Source of the DNA: Deinococcus alpinitundrae
GTDB lineage: Bacteria; Deinococcota; Deinococci; Deinococcales; Deinococcaceae
Direction: 5' to 3'
DNA: 64,000 bases
NCBI RefSeq assembly: GCF_009982895.1
Contig: NZ_WXZL01000011.1
Coordinates: forward strand, 79,382 to 143,381
Positions 38,600 to 49,052 of this stretch are shown here, in pieces. A program made the position numbers and the translations under genes. Within the stretch, counting starts at the first letter, position 1, and every line of letters starts with the position of its first letter. Under the pieces are notes generated by a model. It was not told where the DNA came from. It worked only from the letters and a program-made list of their open reading frames with translations, and did no database searches.

Positions 38600-39127
38600 A
38601 TGGGCCGTGACGACCACCAACAAGCCGCGCCTGGCAACGTGCGCGCCGCCGTGCTGACCATCAGCGACACCCGCACGCCCGACACCGACACCAGCGGCCA
38701 GTACCTGCGCCGCGAGATTGCTGCCCTAGGCCACACCCTCAGCGGCTGGGCCATCGTCAGCGACGACGCCACCGAGATTCGCCCGGCCATCACCCGCCTG
38801 ATGGGGGGGCGGCATGATGAGGGCGCCGAGGTGCTGATCACGACTGGCGGCACCGGCATCACCGGGCGCGACGTCACCATTCCGGTGGTCGAGTCGCTGA
38901 TCACCAAACCGATGCCGGGCTTCGGTGAACTCTTCCGGATGCTCAGCTACGGGGAGGTGCGCGGCGCGGCGATGCTCTCGCGGGCAGTGGGCGGGCTGGC
39001 GGGCCACACCCTGATCTTTGCCCTGCCGGGCAGCCTCAACGCCGTGCAGACCGCCTGGGAAGGCCTCTTAAGAGATGAACTCGGCCACCTGGTCTTTGAG
39101 ATGACCCGGCATGGGCAGCGCGGTTAA
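38600..39127 (+). CDS. moaB: MoaB/MogA-like molybdopterin-binding protein
   Basis: A 175-residue protein with the MoCF-binding fold: [18 protein letters not shown] at the N-terminus, [16 protein letters not shown] as the cofactor-binding loop, [21 protein letters not shown], and the closing [17 protein letters not shown]. Members adenylate molybdopterin (MogA) or have an unclear role (MoaB); the length and lack of other domains fit MoaB. TACAGT at 38587-38592 lies seven bases before the ATG (leaderless). No other molybdenum genes adjoin it. Confidence 0.88.
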   Translation: MGRDDHQQAAPGNVRAAVLTISDTRTPDTDTSGQYLRREIAALGHTLSGWAIVSDDATEIRPAITRLMGGRHDEGAEVLITTGGTGITGRDVTIPVVESLITKPMPGFGELFRMLSYGEVRGAAMLSRAVGGLAGHTLIFALPGSLNAVQTAWEGLLRDELGHLVFEMTRHGQRG

Positions 39128-39145
39128 GGGCGGGAGCGCAGCGCC

Positions 39146-39958
39146 GTGAACACCCTCGATCAACTGACCCCGCTCTACGCTGCCGTGCTGATCGGCGTGG
39201 CGTTGACGTGGCTGTGGCAACTGGCGCAGTCGGCCCGCCGCAGCTTGTGGCCCCGGCTGGGCTGGCTGATGCCGCTGGGCCTAGGCGCGCTGCTGGCCGC
39301 TCCAGTATTCGATGTTCCGGCGCTTTTCGGTGCGGGTGCGGGCTTTGCGCTGATCGCCGCCTACTGGCCGGTGCTGCGGCTGCGTAGCGCGCCGGGCCGC
39401 CGGGGAACGGGCCTGGCCTGGCTGGGCCTCGGGCTGGCACTGCTGCTGGTAATGCTGGCGGTGCAGTTTCAGAGCGTGGGCGGGCTGCTGCTGGCGGCCT
39501 CAGCCGTGCTGTACGGGCTGGCCGTCCTCCTTTCCGCCGCACTCTACCCGCGCCGCTCGCCGACGCCGCTTGCATCCCGGCCCGTCCAACCCTTCCTGCG
39601 CCGCTGGCAAGGCGCGCAGCTTCCGGCGGTGGCTGACCTCGAACTCACGCTGGATGTCGATGCTGCCCGGTTGCTCAACACGTCTGGTCAGACCTTGCAC
39701 CTGGCCGGATGGTCGCCTGCCAGCGGCAACGCCTGGCTGCGAACCCGCAGCGCCGACGGTCAGCCGCTGGCCACCCTGAACGCGGGCGAAACTGCCTACC
39801 TCACCCCCTGGTCGCCGATGGCGGGTGGTCCCGGCGAGGGAGTGCGGGTCTGGTACGCCCGTGAGGGCGAGGACGCCACCTACCTGTTTCGCGCCGACTG
39901 GGCCAACAGCTGGGTGCCGGGTGGCGCGGAAGAACTGGGCGAGCGGATTCTGAATTGA
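39146..39958 (+). CDS. Membrane protein with C-terminal soluble domain
   Basis: A 270-residue protein starting at GTG with GGGAGCGC upstream, 18 bases after the MoaB-like stop, so probably in the same transcript. Four to five membrane helices span residues 8-140; the C-terminal 120 residues are soluble and beta-rich (DLELTLDVDAARLLNTSGQT, YLTPWSPMAGG, YLFRADWANSWVPGG). No family was recognised and no catalytic motif is evident. Confidence 0.65.
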   Translation: MNTLDQLTPLYAAVLIGVALTWLWQLAQSARRSLWPRLGWLMPLGLGALLAAPVFDVPALFGAGAGFALIAAYWPVLRLRSAPGRRGTGLAWLGLGLALLLVMLAVQFQSVGGLLLAASAVLYGLAVLLSAALYPRRSPTPLASRPVQPFLRRWQGAQLPAVADLELTLDVDAARLLNTSGQTLHLAGWSPASGNAWLRTRSADGQPLATLNAGETAYLTPWSPMAGGPGEGVRVWYAREGEDATYLFRADWANSWVPGGAEELGERILN

Positions 39959-39993
39959 GGCTGTAGGGTGTGGGTCGGAGATATTTGCGGCGC

Positions 39994-40022
39994 TCCCTCA
40001 CCCTTGAGAGGAGGGTGAGGGA
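39994..40022. repeat. Inverted repeat, possible dispersed element
   Basis: TCCCTCACCC (39994-40003) and GGGTGAGGGA (40013-40022) form a perfect 10-bp stem with a 9-base loop. No T run follows on either strand, so it is not a clear terminator. The CCCTCACCC style is typical of short interspersed palindromes, but only one copy is seen here. Confidence 0.4.
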
Positions 40023-40166
40023 ACAGAAGACCTGACCTGCTGCGATCTGCAAAAAATCATCTGCTCTTCATCCTGACTGGCCCGGCAGGTCTTCGGCGCA
40101 AGCAGCCAGCTGAAACGCCGGAATCTCCAGCCCGAGCGGAGCGACAGCTCCCTCTCACCGAAAAAC

Positions 40167-42971
40167 TTATTTCCCGAAACTCCCTGCCTTCACGAACACC
40201 AGCTTCGCCGGGTTGACATACTTTTGCAGCGCAGCCAGCGCCGAAGCGGGCGTCACGGTCTGCAACCGGGCGTCCTGTTCGGCGCTGTTGGCAAAGGTCT
40301 GCTCCAGGTAGGTCTGCCTCAGCAGGGTGCCCAGCAAAGTGCCGTCGTCGCTGCGGTTGGCGGCGGTGGCCTGCTTGATGGCCGACTGCACCCGGCTCAC
40401 CTCGTCTGCCGTGAAGCCGCCCGCCAGGGCGCGGGTGAGTTCTTCTTGGAGGGCCGTCTGCACCTTGCCGATGTCGGCGGGTGAGGCGGTGGCCGACACG
40501 TCGAAGCTGGCCAGCGCCTGCTCGCTGCTAGCGCTGACGCTCGCGCCGGACGAGTAGCTCAGCCCTTCCTTTTGCCGAACGCGGGTCGCCAGCCGCGAGG
40601 ATAAGCTGTCGCCGCCCAGAATCTGCACGGCGATCAGCAGCGGCGCGTAATCGGGATCGGTGTCTTTGAGTGCGAAGTTCTGTGAGGCCAGCAGCACCGC
40701 TCCAGTCTTGTCGGGCACGTCGAGGCTCAGCGTCTGCGCGGCGGGCGTGACCAGAGGGTCGCTCAGGCGCTGGTAGCTCACTGGAGACTTGAAGCCGTCC
40801 AGCAACCTGGCGAGGCTGCTTTCCACCACCGCCTTGTCCAGCGGCCCCACCACGGCCAGTTGCGCCGAGCTGGAGAGGCCCCAAAGGCCTGAGTACACCG
40901 CCTTGACGTCGTTCAGGGTCAGCGCCTGCTGGTCTTCGATCCGCTCGTCCAGGCTGCGGTAGTATTGCCGGTCACCGCGCTTGGCATCTGCAGGCATGAA
41001 GGCGCGGCCCAGCGCGATGCTGGCCAGAGAATTGGGATCGGTTTTCCCGCTTTCCAGTCCGGTCAGTCTGCCGCGCTTGAGGTCTTCAAAGTCGCTCTGC
41101 GGCCACAGTGGCTCGCGCAGCACCGTGCGGGCAATCTCCAGCGTGGCGCCCAGATTCTCCGGTGGAGCGGAGAGACTGACGCTCAGGCCGGTCGAATCGC
41201 CGCCGATATTCAGGGTGGCGTTCAGCTTGGCCAGAGCCTCCCGGCGCTGTTGCACGCTCAGCCCCTGAGAGCCGCGCAGCAGCATGGCGGCCACGTAGCC
41301 ACCCGCGTCGCGGGTGCGGACGCTTGCCTCGGTCGTCTCGTTGCCCAGATCCACATTCAGGCTCAGCAGGACCCGGTTGCCCTGCACCGCCTTCTTGAGG
41401 TACGCCGCCTTGATGCCGCTGGGCAGCGTGACGCGCTCCACGCGGGCTTCCAACGCGGCGGGGTCGGTGTTCAGGTTCTCGCCCTGGGCCTGGGCGGCGC
41501 GGGGCTTGAAGTTGTTCAGGGCCGCTGTGATGTCCGGCGCGGCAGGCACCGTGACCGTTTGCGGCGCGGGCGTCGGGTAGAAGGTCCCTGACGTCAGGTT
41601 GGTGGGCTTGAAATACAGCTGGGCCACCCGGTTCACGTCCGCCGCCGTGACGGCCAGCAGAGCGTCGCGCTGAATGAAGAAGCTGCGCCAGTCGCCGCTG
41701 GGCAATTCTGGAATCAGGTTCTCGGCGGTGGCGGCCGGGTCGGCGGCCAGGCGGTCGAATCCGGCGATCAACTGGGTGCGGATACGCTCCACGTCGGTGT
41801 CGGTGATGGGGTTGGTGCTCAGCTTGTTGACCACGCCCTGTAAGGCCGCCCGCGCCGCCGCGACGCTGCCGTTGGGCGCCAGATTGACCACCAGATTGCT
41901 GAGGCCCGGCACGCTGTAGCTGTCCACGCTCATGCCCGCGCCCACCGCTAGTTTGCTGCCCACCAGTGCTCTGTAAAGCCGTCCGTCGGGCTGCTCGCTC
42001 AGGACATACGAGAGCATGCTCAGCGCGGCGTTGTCGGGGCTGTTGGCTGCGGGCGTGTGGTAACTGTCGATGATGATCGGCGCGGCCCCTACCCGCCGCA
42101 CGCTGACTTTCTTCTCACCGTTCTGGGGCGGCTCCACCGTGTAGTCGGCGATCAGCGCCTCGCCCGCTTTGCTGCGGTCCGGTCTGGGAATCTTGCCGAA
42201 GGTGGCCTGAATCCTGGCGAGCGCCGCTTCCGGTTCGAAGTTGCCCGCCAGGGTCACCACCGCATTGTCCGGCTGGTAATACCGGGCGTAGAAGGTCTTG
42301 AGGCGGCTGGCCGGAACGTTGATGACCTCCGAGCGGTTGCCGATGACGCTGCGGCCAATCGGGTGAAATTCGAAGGCGGCCTGCTGGGTGGCCTTGTAGA
42401 GCAGATTGCCGGGGTTGTTCTCGCCGTTGTCGAACTCGTTGATGACCACTTTCAGTTCGCTGGCGAGGTCTTCGGGTTTGATGAAGCTGTTGACCATCCG
42501 GTCGGCTTCCAGCGCCGTCAGGAAGGCGAGGTTGTCCTGGGTGGCGTTGACGGTGGCGTGGTAATCGGTGTACTCGGCGTGGGTGTCGGCGTTGGCGTTG
42601 GCCCCGCGCGCGCGCAGGTCGCCGGGAATGTCTGGGTGCTGGGGCGTGCCTTTGAACAGCATGTGTTCCAGCAGGTGCGCCATGCCGCCCTCGCCGAGGC
42701 CCTCATCCACGCTGCCCACCAGGTAAGTGACATGCAGGGTCAGCAGGGCGTTGGACGCGGTAGGAGCCAGCAGCACCCGCAGGCCGTTGGCGAGGCGGTA
42801 TTCGCTGACCCCCTCTGCCGAGTTGACCAAAGTGACGCCCACCGGGAGCTTGACGTTCAGAGTCTGGATGCTGTTGGCCTGTCCAGCGGTGGGCGCGGCA
42901 GTTTGGGCAAATGCTGTGGCTGCGGGCGTGAGCAAGAGCAGGGCCAGGGTCACGGTGCGGAGGTTGGGCAT
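40167..42971 (-). CDS. Secreted double-domain M16 zinc peptidase
   Basis: A 934-residue protein with a signal peptide (LALLLLTPAATAFA). It has two M16 halves, as in pitrilysin and insulysin. The first half carries the inverted zinc motif HLLEHMLFKG (HXXEH) and the downstream Glu region. The second half (from about 490) lacks HXXEH and is the usual inactive partner. It should degrade peptides outside the cytoplasm. ATG 42971 follows an AATACT box by six bases. It is a single gene, convergent with the MoaB-like/membrane-protein unit. Confidence 0.9.
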   Translation of the reverse strand: MPNLRTVTLALLLLTPAATAFAQTAAPTAGQANSIQTLNVKLPVGVTLVNSAEGVSEYRLANGLRVLLAPTASNALLTLHVTYLVGSVDEGLGEGGMAHLLEHMLFKGTPQHPDIPGDLRARGANANADTHAEYTDYHATVNATQDNLAFLTALEADRMVNSFIKPEDLASELKVVINEFDNGENNPGNLLYKATQQAAFEFHPIGRSVIGNRSEVINVPASRLKTFYARYYQPDNAVVTLAGNFEPEAALARIQATFGKIPRPDRSKAGEALIADYTVEPPQNGEKKVSVRRVGAAPIIIDSYHTPAANSPDNAALSMLSYVLSEQPDGRLYRALVGSKLAVGAGMSVDSYSVPGLSNLVVNLAPNGSVAAARAALQGVVNKLSTNPITDTDVERIRTQLIAGFDRLAADPAATAENLIPELPSGDWRSFFIQRDALLAVTAADVNRVAQLYFKPTNLTSGTFYPTPAPQTVTVPAAPDITAALNNFKPRAAQAQGENLNTDPAALEARVERVTLPSGIKAAYLKKAVQGNRVLLSLNVDLGNETTEASVRTRDAGGYVAAMLLRGSQGLSVQQRREALAKLNATLNIGGDSTGLSVSLSAPPENLGATLEIARTVLREPLWPQSDFEDLKRGRLTGLESGKTDPNSLASIALGRAFMPADAKRGDRQYYRSLDERIEDQQALTLNDVKAVYSGLWGLSSSAQLAVVGPLDKAVVESSLARLLDGFKSPVSYQRLSDPLVTPAAQTLSLDVPDKTGAVLLASQNFALKDTDPDYAPLLIAVQILGGDSLSSRLATRVRQKEGLSYSSGASVSASSEQALASFDVSATASPADIGKVQTALQEELTRALAGGFTADEVSRVQSAIKQATAANRSDDGTLLGTLLRQTYLEQTFANSAEQDARLQTVTPASALAALQKYVNPAKLVFVKAGSFGK

Positions 42972-43177
42972 GGGCGGAGTATTTCACGCGTTCAGCGCGC
43001 AAACAGTGCTGCCGGGAAGCGCTCTACCGACTGTGCGAGGCTGCTGGGCCTTAAGGAGATTTGGCATCCGCTTGCCAGTCCGAGCAAGCGATTTGTTGAC
43101 TTCCGCCGGACGATGTGCAGGCCATGTTCGAAGCAAACTGGATTCTTTGCTTCACTTCCCGCCGTCCCAGGCCGCGC
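42972..43177. other. Divergent spacer between the M16 peptidase and the valS leader
   Basis: About 200 bases with no gene. It holds the promoter of the M16 gene at its left end and runs to the TATACT box of the T-box leader at its right end. Nothing else was recognised. Confidence 0.4.
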
Positions 43178-43183
43178 TATACT
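43178..43183 (+). promoter_or_regulatory. -10 box of the valS T-box leader
   Basis: TATACT at 43178-43183. The -35 box is weak (CTTCCC 17 bases upstream). The expected transcript start is near 43190, giving a leader of about 320 bases to the Nudix gene. Confidence 0.6.
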
Positions 43184-43189
43184 TGCTCT

Positions 43190-43471
43190 GCGATGACCGG
43201 GAAGAGTACCCGTGCGTGAGCGCCCACAGGAAGGTCTCTCTAGCGGTACGCCGCTAGACTGAGAGGAGACCGGGAACGCCGCCGGAGAACGTCGCCCGCG
43301 AGCACGAGGGAAGAAAGAACCGTTCTCGGACGGCTCGATTAGACTCCTCCGGGTGCGCCCGTTACAGCGTGTTCAAGTGCTCGCCCTGTATGGGTGGGAA
43401 TCGCGGTGGTACCACGGGAAACGACCTTTACGGCGTCTCGTCCGCAGCTCTCAGCGGATGGGGCGTTTTTT
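43190..43471 (+). promoter_or_regulatory. T-box riboswitch upstream of Nudix-valS, probable Val specifier
   Basis: The leader has a long stem I opening with GGAAGAGTACCCGTGC and closing with GCACGAGGG. GTC (valine) at 43291-43293 sits in the 3' side of the presumed specifier loop (GAGAAC-GTC-GCC). The conserved T-box GGTGGTACCACGGG lies at 43405-43418. The terminator is CGTCTCGTCCGC (43434-43445) with GCGGATGGGGCG (43454-43465), followed by six T residues. Uncharged tRNA-Val should bind and stabilise the antiterminator. The T-box and terminator are clear; the specifier call is by eye and less certain. Confidence 0.85.
43434..43471 (+). terminator. T-box-controlled terminator
   Basis: A 12-bp stem with several G-T pairs, an 8-base loop AGCTCTCA, then TTTTTT at 43466-43471. 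Confidence 0.85.
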
Positions 43472-43509
43472 GTTGCCCAGCAGTTTTCTCTTTCCCAGGA
43501 GCACCTTGC

Positions 43510-43917
43510 ATGGCTACGTTGTTTTCAGAACCCATTCCGGCACGTGCCCACGCCCAACGCCAGCAGTTGCGCGCGAAAGCCGTCTGCTCCGTCACGCAGG
43601 GCACTCAACTCCTGGTCTTTGACCCTCCACTCGACGATTCCGGTGCGCAGATTCCGGCGGGCGGCGTGGCAGTGGGGGAGACGCCCTTTGAAGCGGCCAG
43701 TCGGGAAGTCAGGGAAGAAACCGGGCGCGGCGGGCCGAAGCCGCTGCGCTATCTGGGAAGCGCCGTCCGGATCAATACCGAACACGCCAAACACGAACGG
43801 CGGGATTTCTTTTACCTCGCGGCTCCGCCCGATTCGCCCGGGACCTGGGACCATCCCGCTGACGGGCAGCGATTTCGTTTTCGTTGGGTACCGCTGTCTC
43901 ATCTCAATTTAGACTGA
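43510..43917 (+). CDS. Nudix hydrolase
   Basis: A 135-residue protein with a complete Nudix box, G-X5-E-X7-REV-X-EE-X-G, in GGVAVGETPFEAASREVREE. The family hydrolyses nucleoside-diphosphate derivatives; the substrate cannot be read from the sequence. Deinococcus has an expanded Nudix set. The start at 43510 has AGGAG eight bases upstream. It lies directly behind the T-box terminator and 35 bases before valS, so it would be switched on together with valyl-tRNA synthetase under valine starvation, which is an unusual association. Confidence 0.85.
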   Translation: MATLFSEPIPARAHAQRQQLRAKAVCSVTQGTQLLVFDPPLDDSGAQIPAGGVAVGETPFEAASREVREETGRGGPKPLRYLGSAVRINTEHAKHERRDFFYLAAPPDSPGTWDHPADGQRFRFRWVPLSHLNLD

Positions 43918-43952
43918 AATTTCGATGCTTTGCTTCTCACAGGAGTGACCCC

Positions 43953-46712
43953 ATGACCGAGACCACCGCTGACACCGCCGCCGAACTCACCAAGTCGTTC
44001 GATCCTGCTGCCACCGAGCCGAGATGGGCCAAACGCTGGTTCGAGGAACCGTTCCGCGCCGACGCGACCAGTGCCCGCGAACCGTTTACCATCGTCATTC
44101 CGCCGCCCAACGTGACCGGCAACCTGCACCTCGGCCACGCGCTCGACAACACCCTGATCGACACCCTGATCCGCTATAAGCGCATGGCAGGTTTCGAGGC
44201 GCTGTACCTGCCGGGCATGGACCACGCCGGAATCAGCACGCAGGTGGTGGTCGAGCGGCAACTGCGCGAGGCAGGCGTGAGCCGTCACGACCTGGGCCGA
44301 GGGGCCTTCGTGGAAAAGGTCTGGAACTGGAAGGCCGAGTCCGGCGGCGTCATTCTGGAGCAGCTGCGGCGGCTGGGTGTCAGCGCCGACTGGACCCGCG
44401 AGCGCTTCACCATGGATGAGGGCCTGAGCCGGGCGGTGCGCCATCAGTTCGTCAAGCTGTACCACGAGGGGCTGGCCTACCGGGGCGAGCGCATCGTCAA
44501 CTGGGACCCGGCGGCCCAGACGACCCTCAGCGAACTGGAAATCGACCGCGAGGTCCGCAAGGGCAAGATGTCCACCCTGAGCTACAAGCTCGAAGACCCG
44601 GCGGCGGCGGCCAGCAACGGCGAGCCGGGCGAAATCCTGATCGCCACCGTGCGGCCCGAAACCATCTTTGCCGATCAGGCGATTGCCGTTCACCCCGATG
44701 ACGAGCGCTTCTCGCACCTGATCGGGATGAAGGCGCGCATTCCGTTGACCGATAGACTGATCCCGATCATTGCCGACGCCGCCGTGGAGCGCGACTTCGG
44801 CGTGGGCGCACTCAAGATCACCCCCGCGCACGATCCGACCGATTTCGAGATCGGCGAGCGGCATAAGCTCTCCCGCCCCAGCGTCATCGACCTGATGGGC
44901 AACCTGACCTCCGAACTGGTGCCCGAAGCGTTTCGCGGCCTGGAACGCTTCGCCGCCCGAAAAGCAGTGGTCAAGGCCCTGACAGAGAGCGGCGATCTGA
45001 TCGAGGAGAAAGACCACGATACCGCCATCGGCCTCAGCGAACGCACCAAGGTCCCGGTCGAGCCGATCGTCAGCTTGCAGTGGTTCGTGAACGTGAAGCC
45101 GCTGGCCCAGCAGGTGCTGGAGGGCCTGGACAAAGGCGAGATGCAGTTTGTCCCGGAGCGCTACACCAAGGTCAACCGCGACTGGCTGGAGAATATCCGC
45201 GACTGGAACATCTCGCGCCAGTTGTGGTGGGGCCACCAGATTCCAGCCTGGTACGACGCCGAGGGCAACATCTACGTGCCGAGCATCGAAAATCCCGACC
45301 TGGACTGTGACCAGGACCCGCAGTACGCCCACCTGAATCTGCGGCGCGACCCGGACGTGTTCGACACCTGGTTTTCGAGCAATCTGTGGCCCTTTTCCAC
45401 GCTCGGCTGGCCTGACGAGGGCAACGAGGACTTCCTCAAGTTCTACCCGACCCAGGTGCTGGTCACCGGCTACGACATCCTGTTTTTCTGGGTGGCCCGG
45501 ATGCAGATGGCCGCCTACGGGCTGACCCAGCAGGCTCCCTTTCATACGGTGATGCTGCATGGCCTCTACCTCGACAGCAAGGGCCAGAAGATGTCCAAGA
45601 GCAAGGGCAACGGCCTCGATCCGCTCGAACTCTTCGATCAGTACGGGGTGGACGCCTCGCGCTTCGCCTTCGCCTTCCTCTCGACCGGCGGGCAGGACAT
45701 TCGCCACGACGCCCGGCGCTTCGAACAGGGCCGCAACTTCGCCAACAAGCTGTGGAACGCCGCCCGCTTCGTGCGCCTGCGCTTATCGGAAGTGGTGGCC
45801 GACCTGCCCGAGAGCGACCCGCTGACGCCGTACATCCGCGCCGCCGCCGAGATGCCCTCGGGCGTCAATCCGCGCAGCCGCGACCTGCTGCTCTCGTTGG
45901 CCGAGCACAAAGAGAAGCTGACCCTGGCCGACCGCTGGATCATTAGCCGCCTCAACGCGGTGACGGCGGAAGTCACGGCCCATCTGGACGCCTTCGACCT
46001 CGGCGCGGCGATCCGCTCGATCTACGCCTTCACCTGGGACGAATACTGCGACTGGTATCTGGAAGCGGCCAAACCCGCCATGAGCGCTGAGAATACCGGC
46101 ACGCTGGCAACCCTCAAGCTGGTGCTGGAGCACATTCTCAAGCTGCTGCATCCGTTCATGCCGTTCATCACCTCGGAGCTGTATCAGGCGCTCGGCCACC
46201 GCCGTCAGCTGGCGGTCCACGCCTGGCCGGATGTGAATCCTATGCTGCAAGACCAGGAGGCCACCGAGGCCTTCACCCGCCTGCGCGCCGCCGTGAGCGC
46301 GGCCCGCGTCCTCAAAAACGAGCTGGGTCTGTCACCGCAGGACCGCCTGCACGTGGCGGTGGAGGGCGAGGCCGCCAAACTGGTGCGTCAGAATGCCCGC
46401 GTCGTGGAGGGCATCGCCCGCGTCACGCTGGTCGACGCACTGGAAGGCCGTACCCTCAGCGCGGTGGACGCCGGGGTGATTATCCGCGCGCCGCTGGACG
46501 GCACGGTGGACAGTGCCGATTGGCTCGGCAAACAACAAAAGCGTCTGGTCGAACTCGGCAAGCAGATCAAGCAGGCGCAGGGCAAACTCGCCAGCGAGAG
46601 CTTCGTGGCCCGCGCCCCCGCCGAGATCATCGAGGAAGAGAAGCGCCGGGTGACCGACTTCAGCGCCCAGAAGGAGCGGTTGGAGGCGGTGCTGGCGCAG
46701 TTCGAGGAATAG
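43953..46712 (+). CDS. valS: Valyl-tRNA synthetase
   Basis: A 919-residue class I synthetase. The HIGH motif is in PPPNVTGNLHLGHALDN, the CP1 editing domain spans roughly 185-350, and KMSKS is in GQKMSKSKGNGLDP. It also has the anticodon-binding helical domain and a C-terminal coiled coil (KQQKRLVELGKQIKQ ... FSAQKERLEAV), as in bacterial ValRS. The start at 43953 has AGGAG seven bases upstream; a longer frame overlaps the Nudix gene without a ribosome site. It is controlled by the T-box leader and ends at a strong bidirectional terminator. Confidence 0.96.
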   Translation: MTETTADTAAELTKSFDPAATEPRWAKRWFEEPFRADATSAREPFTIVIPPPNVTGNLHLGHALDNTLIDTLIRYKRMAGFEALYLPGMDHAGISTQVVVERQLREAGVSRHDLGRGAFVEKVWNWKAESGGVILEQLRRLGVSADWTRERFTMDEGLSRAVRHQFVKLYHEGLAYRGERIVNWDPAAQTTLSELEIDREVRKGKMSTLSYKLEDPAAAASNGEPGEILIATVRPETIFADQAIAVHPDDERFSHLIGMKARIPLTDRLIPIIADAAVERDFGVGALKITPAHDPTDFEIGERHKLSRPSVIDLMGNLTSELVPEAFRGLERFAARKAVVKALTESGDLIEEKDHDTAIGLSERTKVPVEPIVSLQWFVNVKPLAQQVLEGLDKGEMQFVPERYTKVNRDWLENIRDWNISRQLWWGHQIPAWYDAEGNIYVPSIENPDLDCDQDPQYAHLNLRRDPDVFDTWFSSNLWPFSTLGWPDEGNEDFLKFYPTQVLVTGYDILFFWVARMQMAAYGLTQQAPFHTVMLHGLYLDSKGQKMSKSKGNGLDPLELFDQYGVDASRFAFAFLSTGGQDIRHDARRFEQGRNFANKLWNAARFVRLRLSEVVADLPESDPLTPYIRAAAEMPSGVNPRSRDLLLSLAEHKEKLTLADRWIISRLNAVTAEVTAHLDAFDLGAAIRSIYAFTWDEYCDWYLEAAKPAMSAENTGTLATLKLVLEHILKLLHPFMPFITSELYQALGHRRQLAVHAWPDVNPMLQDQEATEAFTRLRAAVSAARVLKNELGLSPQDRLHVAVEGEAAKLVRQNARVVEGIARVTLVDALEGRTLSAVDAGVIIRAPLDGTVDSADWLGKQQKRLVELGKQIKQAQGKLASESFVARAPAEIIEEEKRRVTDFSAQKERLEAVLAQFEE

Positions 46713-46721
46713 AAGCAAGAC

Positions 46722-46761
46722 AAGAAGCAGGGCCGCCCACCTCGGAGTGGCCCTGCTTCTT
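46722..46761. terminator. Bidirectional terminator between valS and the ABC operon
   Basis: A perfect 13-bp inverted repeat, AAGAAGCAGGGCC (46722-46734) with GGCCCTGCTTCTT (46749-46761), loop of 14 bases. It lies between the convergent stops of valS and the last ABC gene. Short T runs follow on both strands. Confidence 0.8.
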
Positions 46762-46771
46762 GGTTCGGCAA

Positions 46772-47796
46772 CTACAGCACGTCGTCGCGGATGCAGGCCT
46801 TGAAGTGACCCGGCGACACCTCGCGCAACTCCGGGATGATCTTGGCGCAGTCATCGATGGCGTAGCGGCAGCGGGTGCGGAACACGCAGCCGGAAGGCGG
46901 GTTGATCGGGCTGGGAATGTCGCCTTCCAGGATGATGCGCTGGCGCTTGACGGTGGGGTCCGGCACCGGGGCCGCCGACAGCAGCGCCTCTGTGTAGGGG
47001 TGCTTGGGGTTGCGGTTGAGTTCGCGGCTCGAGGCGATCTCCATGATGCGCCCCAGGTACATCACGATGATCCGGTCACAGATGTACTCGACGACCGCCA
47101 GATCGTGGGCGATGAACAGCACGGTCAGGCCGAGTTCTTCCTGAAGGTCCTGCATCAGATTGACGACCTGCGCCTGAATCGACACGTCGAGCGCCGACAC
47201 TGGCTCGTCGGCCACGATGAAGCTGGGATCGACCGCCAGGGCGCGAGCGATGCCGATGCGCTGGCGCTGCCCGCCGGAAAACTCGTGCGGGTAGCGGCGC
47301 ATGTGCTCGGGGCGCAGTCCCACCTTCTGAAGCAGACTGGAGATGCGGTCGGTGCGCGCCGATCCCTGGTGCAGCTTGTGAATGTCGAGCGCCTCGCCGA
47401 TGATGTCCGAGACCGTCATACGCGGATTAAGGCTGGCAAACGGGTCCTGGAAAATAATCTGCATCTGGCGGCGGTAGTCGCGCATGTCCGACTTGTTGAG
47501 CTTGGTCACGTCGGTGCCGTTGAAGATGACCTGCCCGCCGGTCGGCTCGATGAGGCGCAGGATGGCGCGGCCCGCTGTGGTCTTGCCTGATCCCGATTCG
47601 CCCACCAGCCCGACGACCTCGCCCTTGGCCAGCTCGAACGACACATCGTTGACGGCCTTCACATTGGCGACCACACGCGAGAGCAGCCCGCCCCGGATCG
47701 GGAAGTACTTCTCTAGGTTCTGGACCTTGAGGAGCGGCGGCGCAGCGGACACGACGGCCCCCGGCACGGTGGCAGGGGTGGTATTGAAATTGGCGG

Positions 47797-47800
<4 letters not shown>
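46772..47800 (-). CDS. Peptide ABC transporter ATPase (DppF/OppF type)
   Basis: A 342-residue ATPase with Walker [16 protein letters not shown], signature [15 protein letters not shown] and Walker [13 protein letters not shown]. The C-terminal oligopeptide-transporter extension carries a four-cysteine-like segment ([17 protein letters not shown]) typical of the DppD/OppF branch. It is the last gene of a five-gene minus-strand operon, overlapping the preceding ATPase by four bases. It energises peptide import; the exact peptide specificity is unknown. Confidence 0.92.
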
Positions 47801-48909
<1,109 letters not shown>

Positions 48910-48989
48910 GCAACGCTCCTGGAAGAAAGGTGAACGTCAAAACGGAAATAACGGACAAAGCGCGGTTCAGCGCGAAGCGGAGCAGTGAG

Positions 48990-49007
48990 CTATGACGGGC
49001 ATCATAG
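48990..49007 (-). promoter_or_regulatory. 18-base palindrome with TATGAT box before the ATPase genes
   Basis: On the minus strand CTATGATGCCCGTCATAG has perfect 6-bp arms (CTATGA/TCATAG). It includes TATGAT, a possible -10 box, about 80 bases upstream of the DppD-type gene. This could be an operator on an internal promoter. Confidence 0.4.
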
Positions 49008-49052
49008 CGCCTGACAGCGGCAGGGCGCGTCGTTGCCGCCCTGTCTGAAGGT

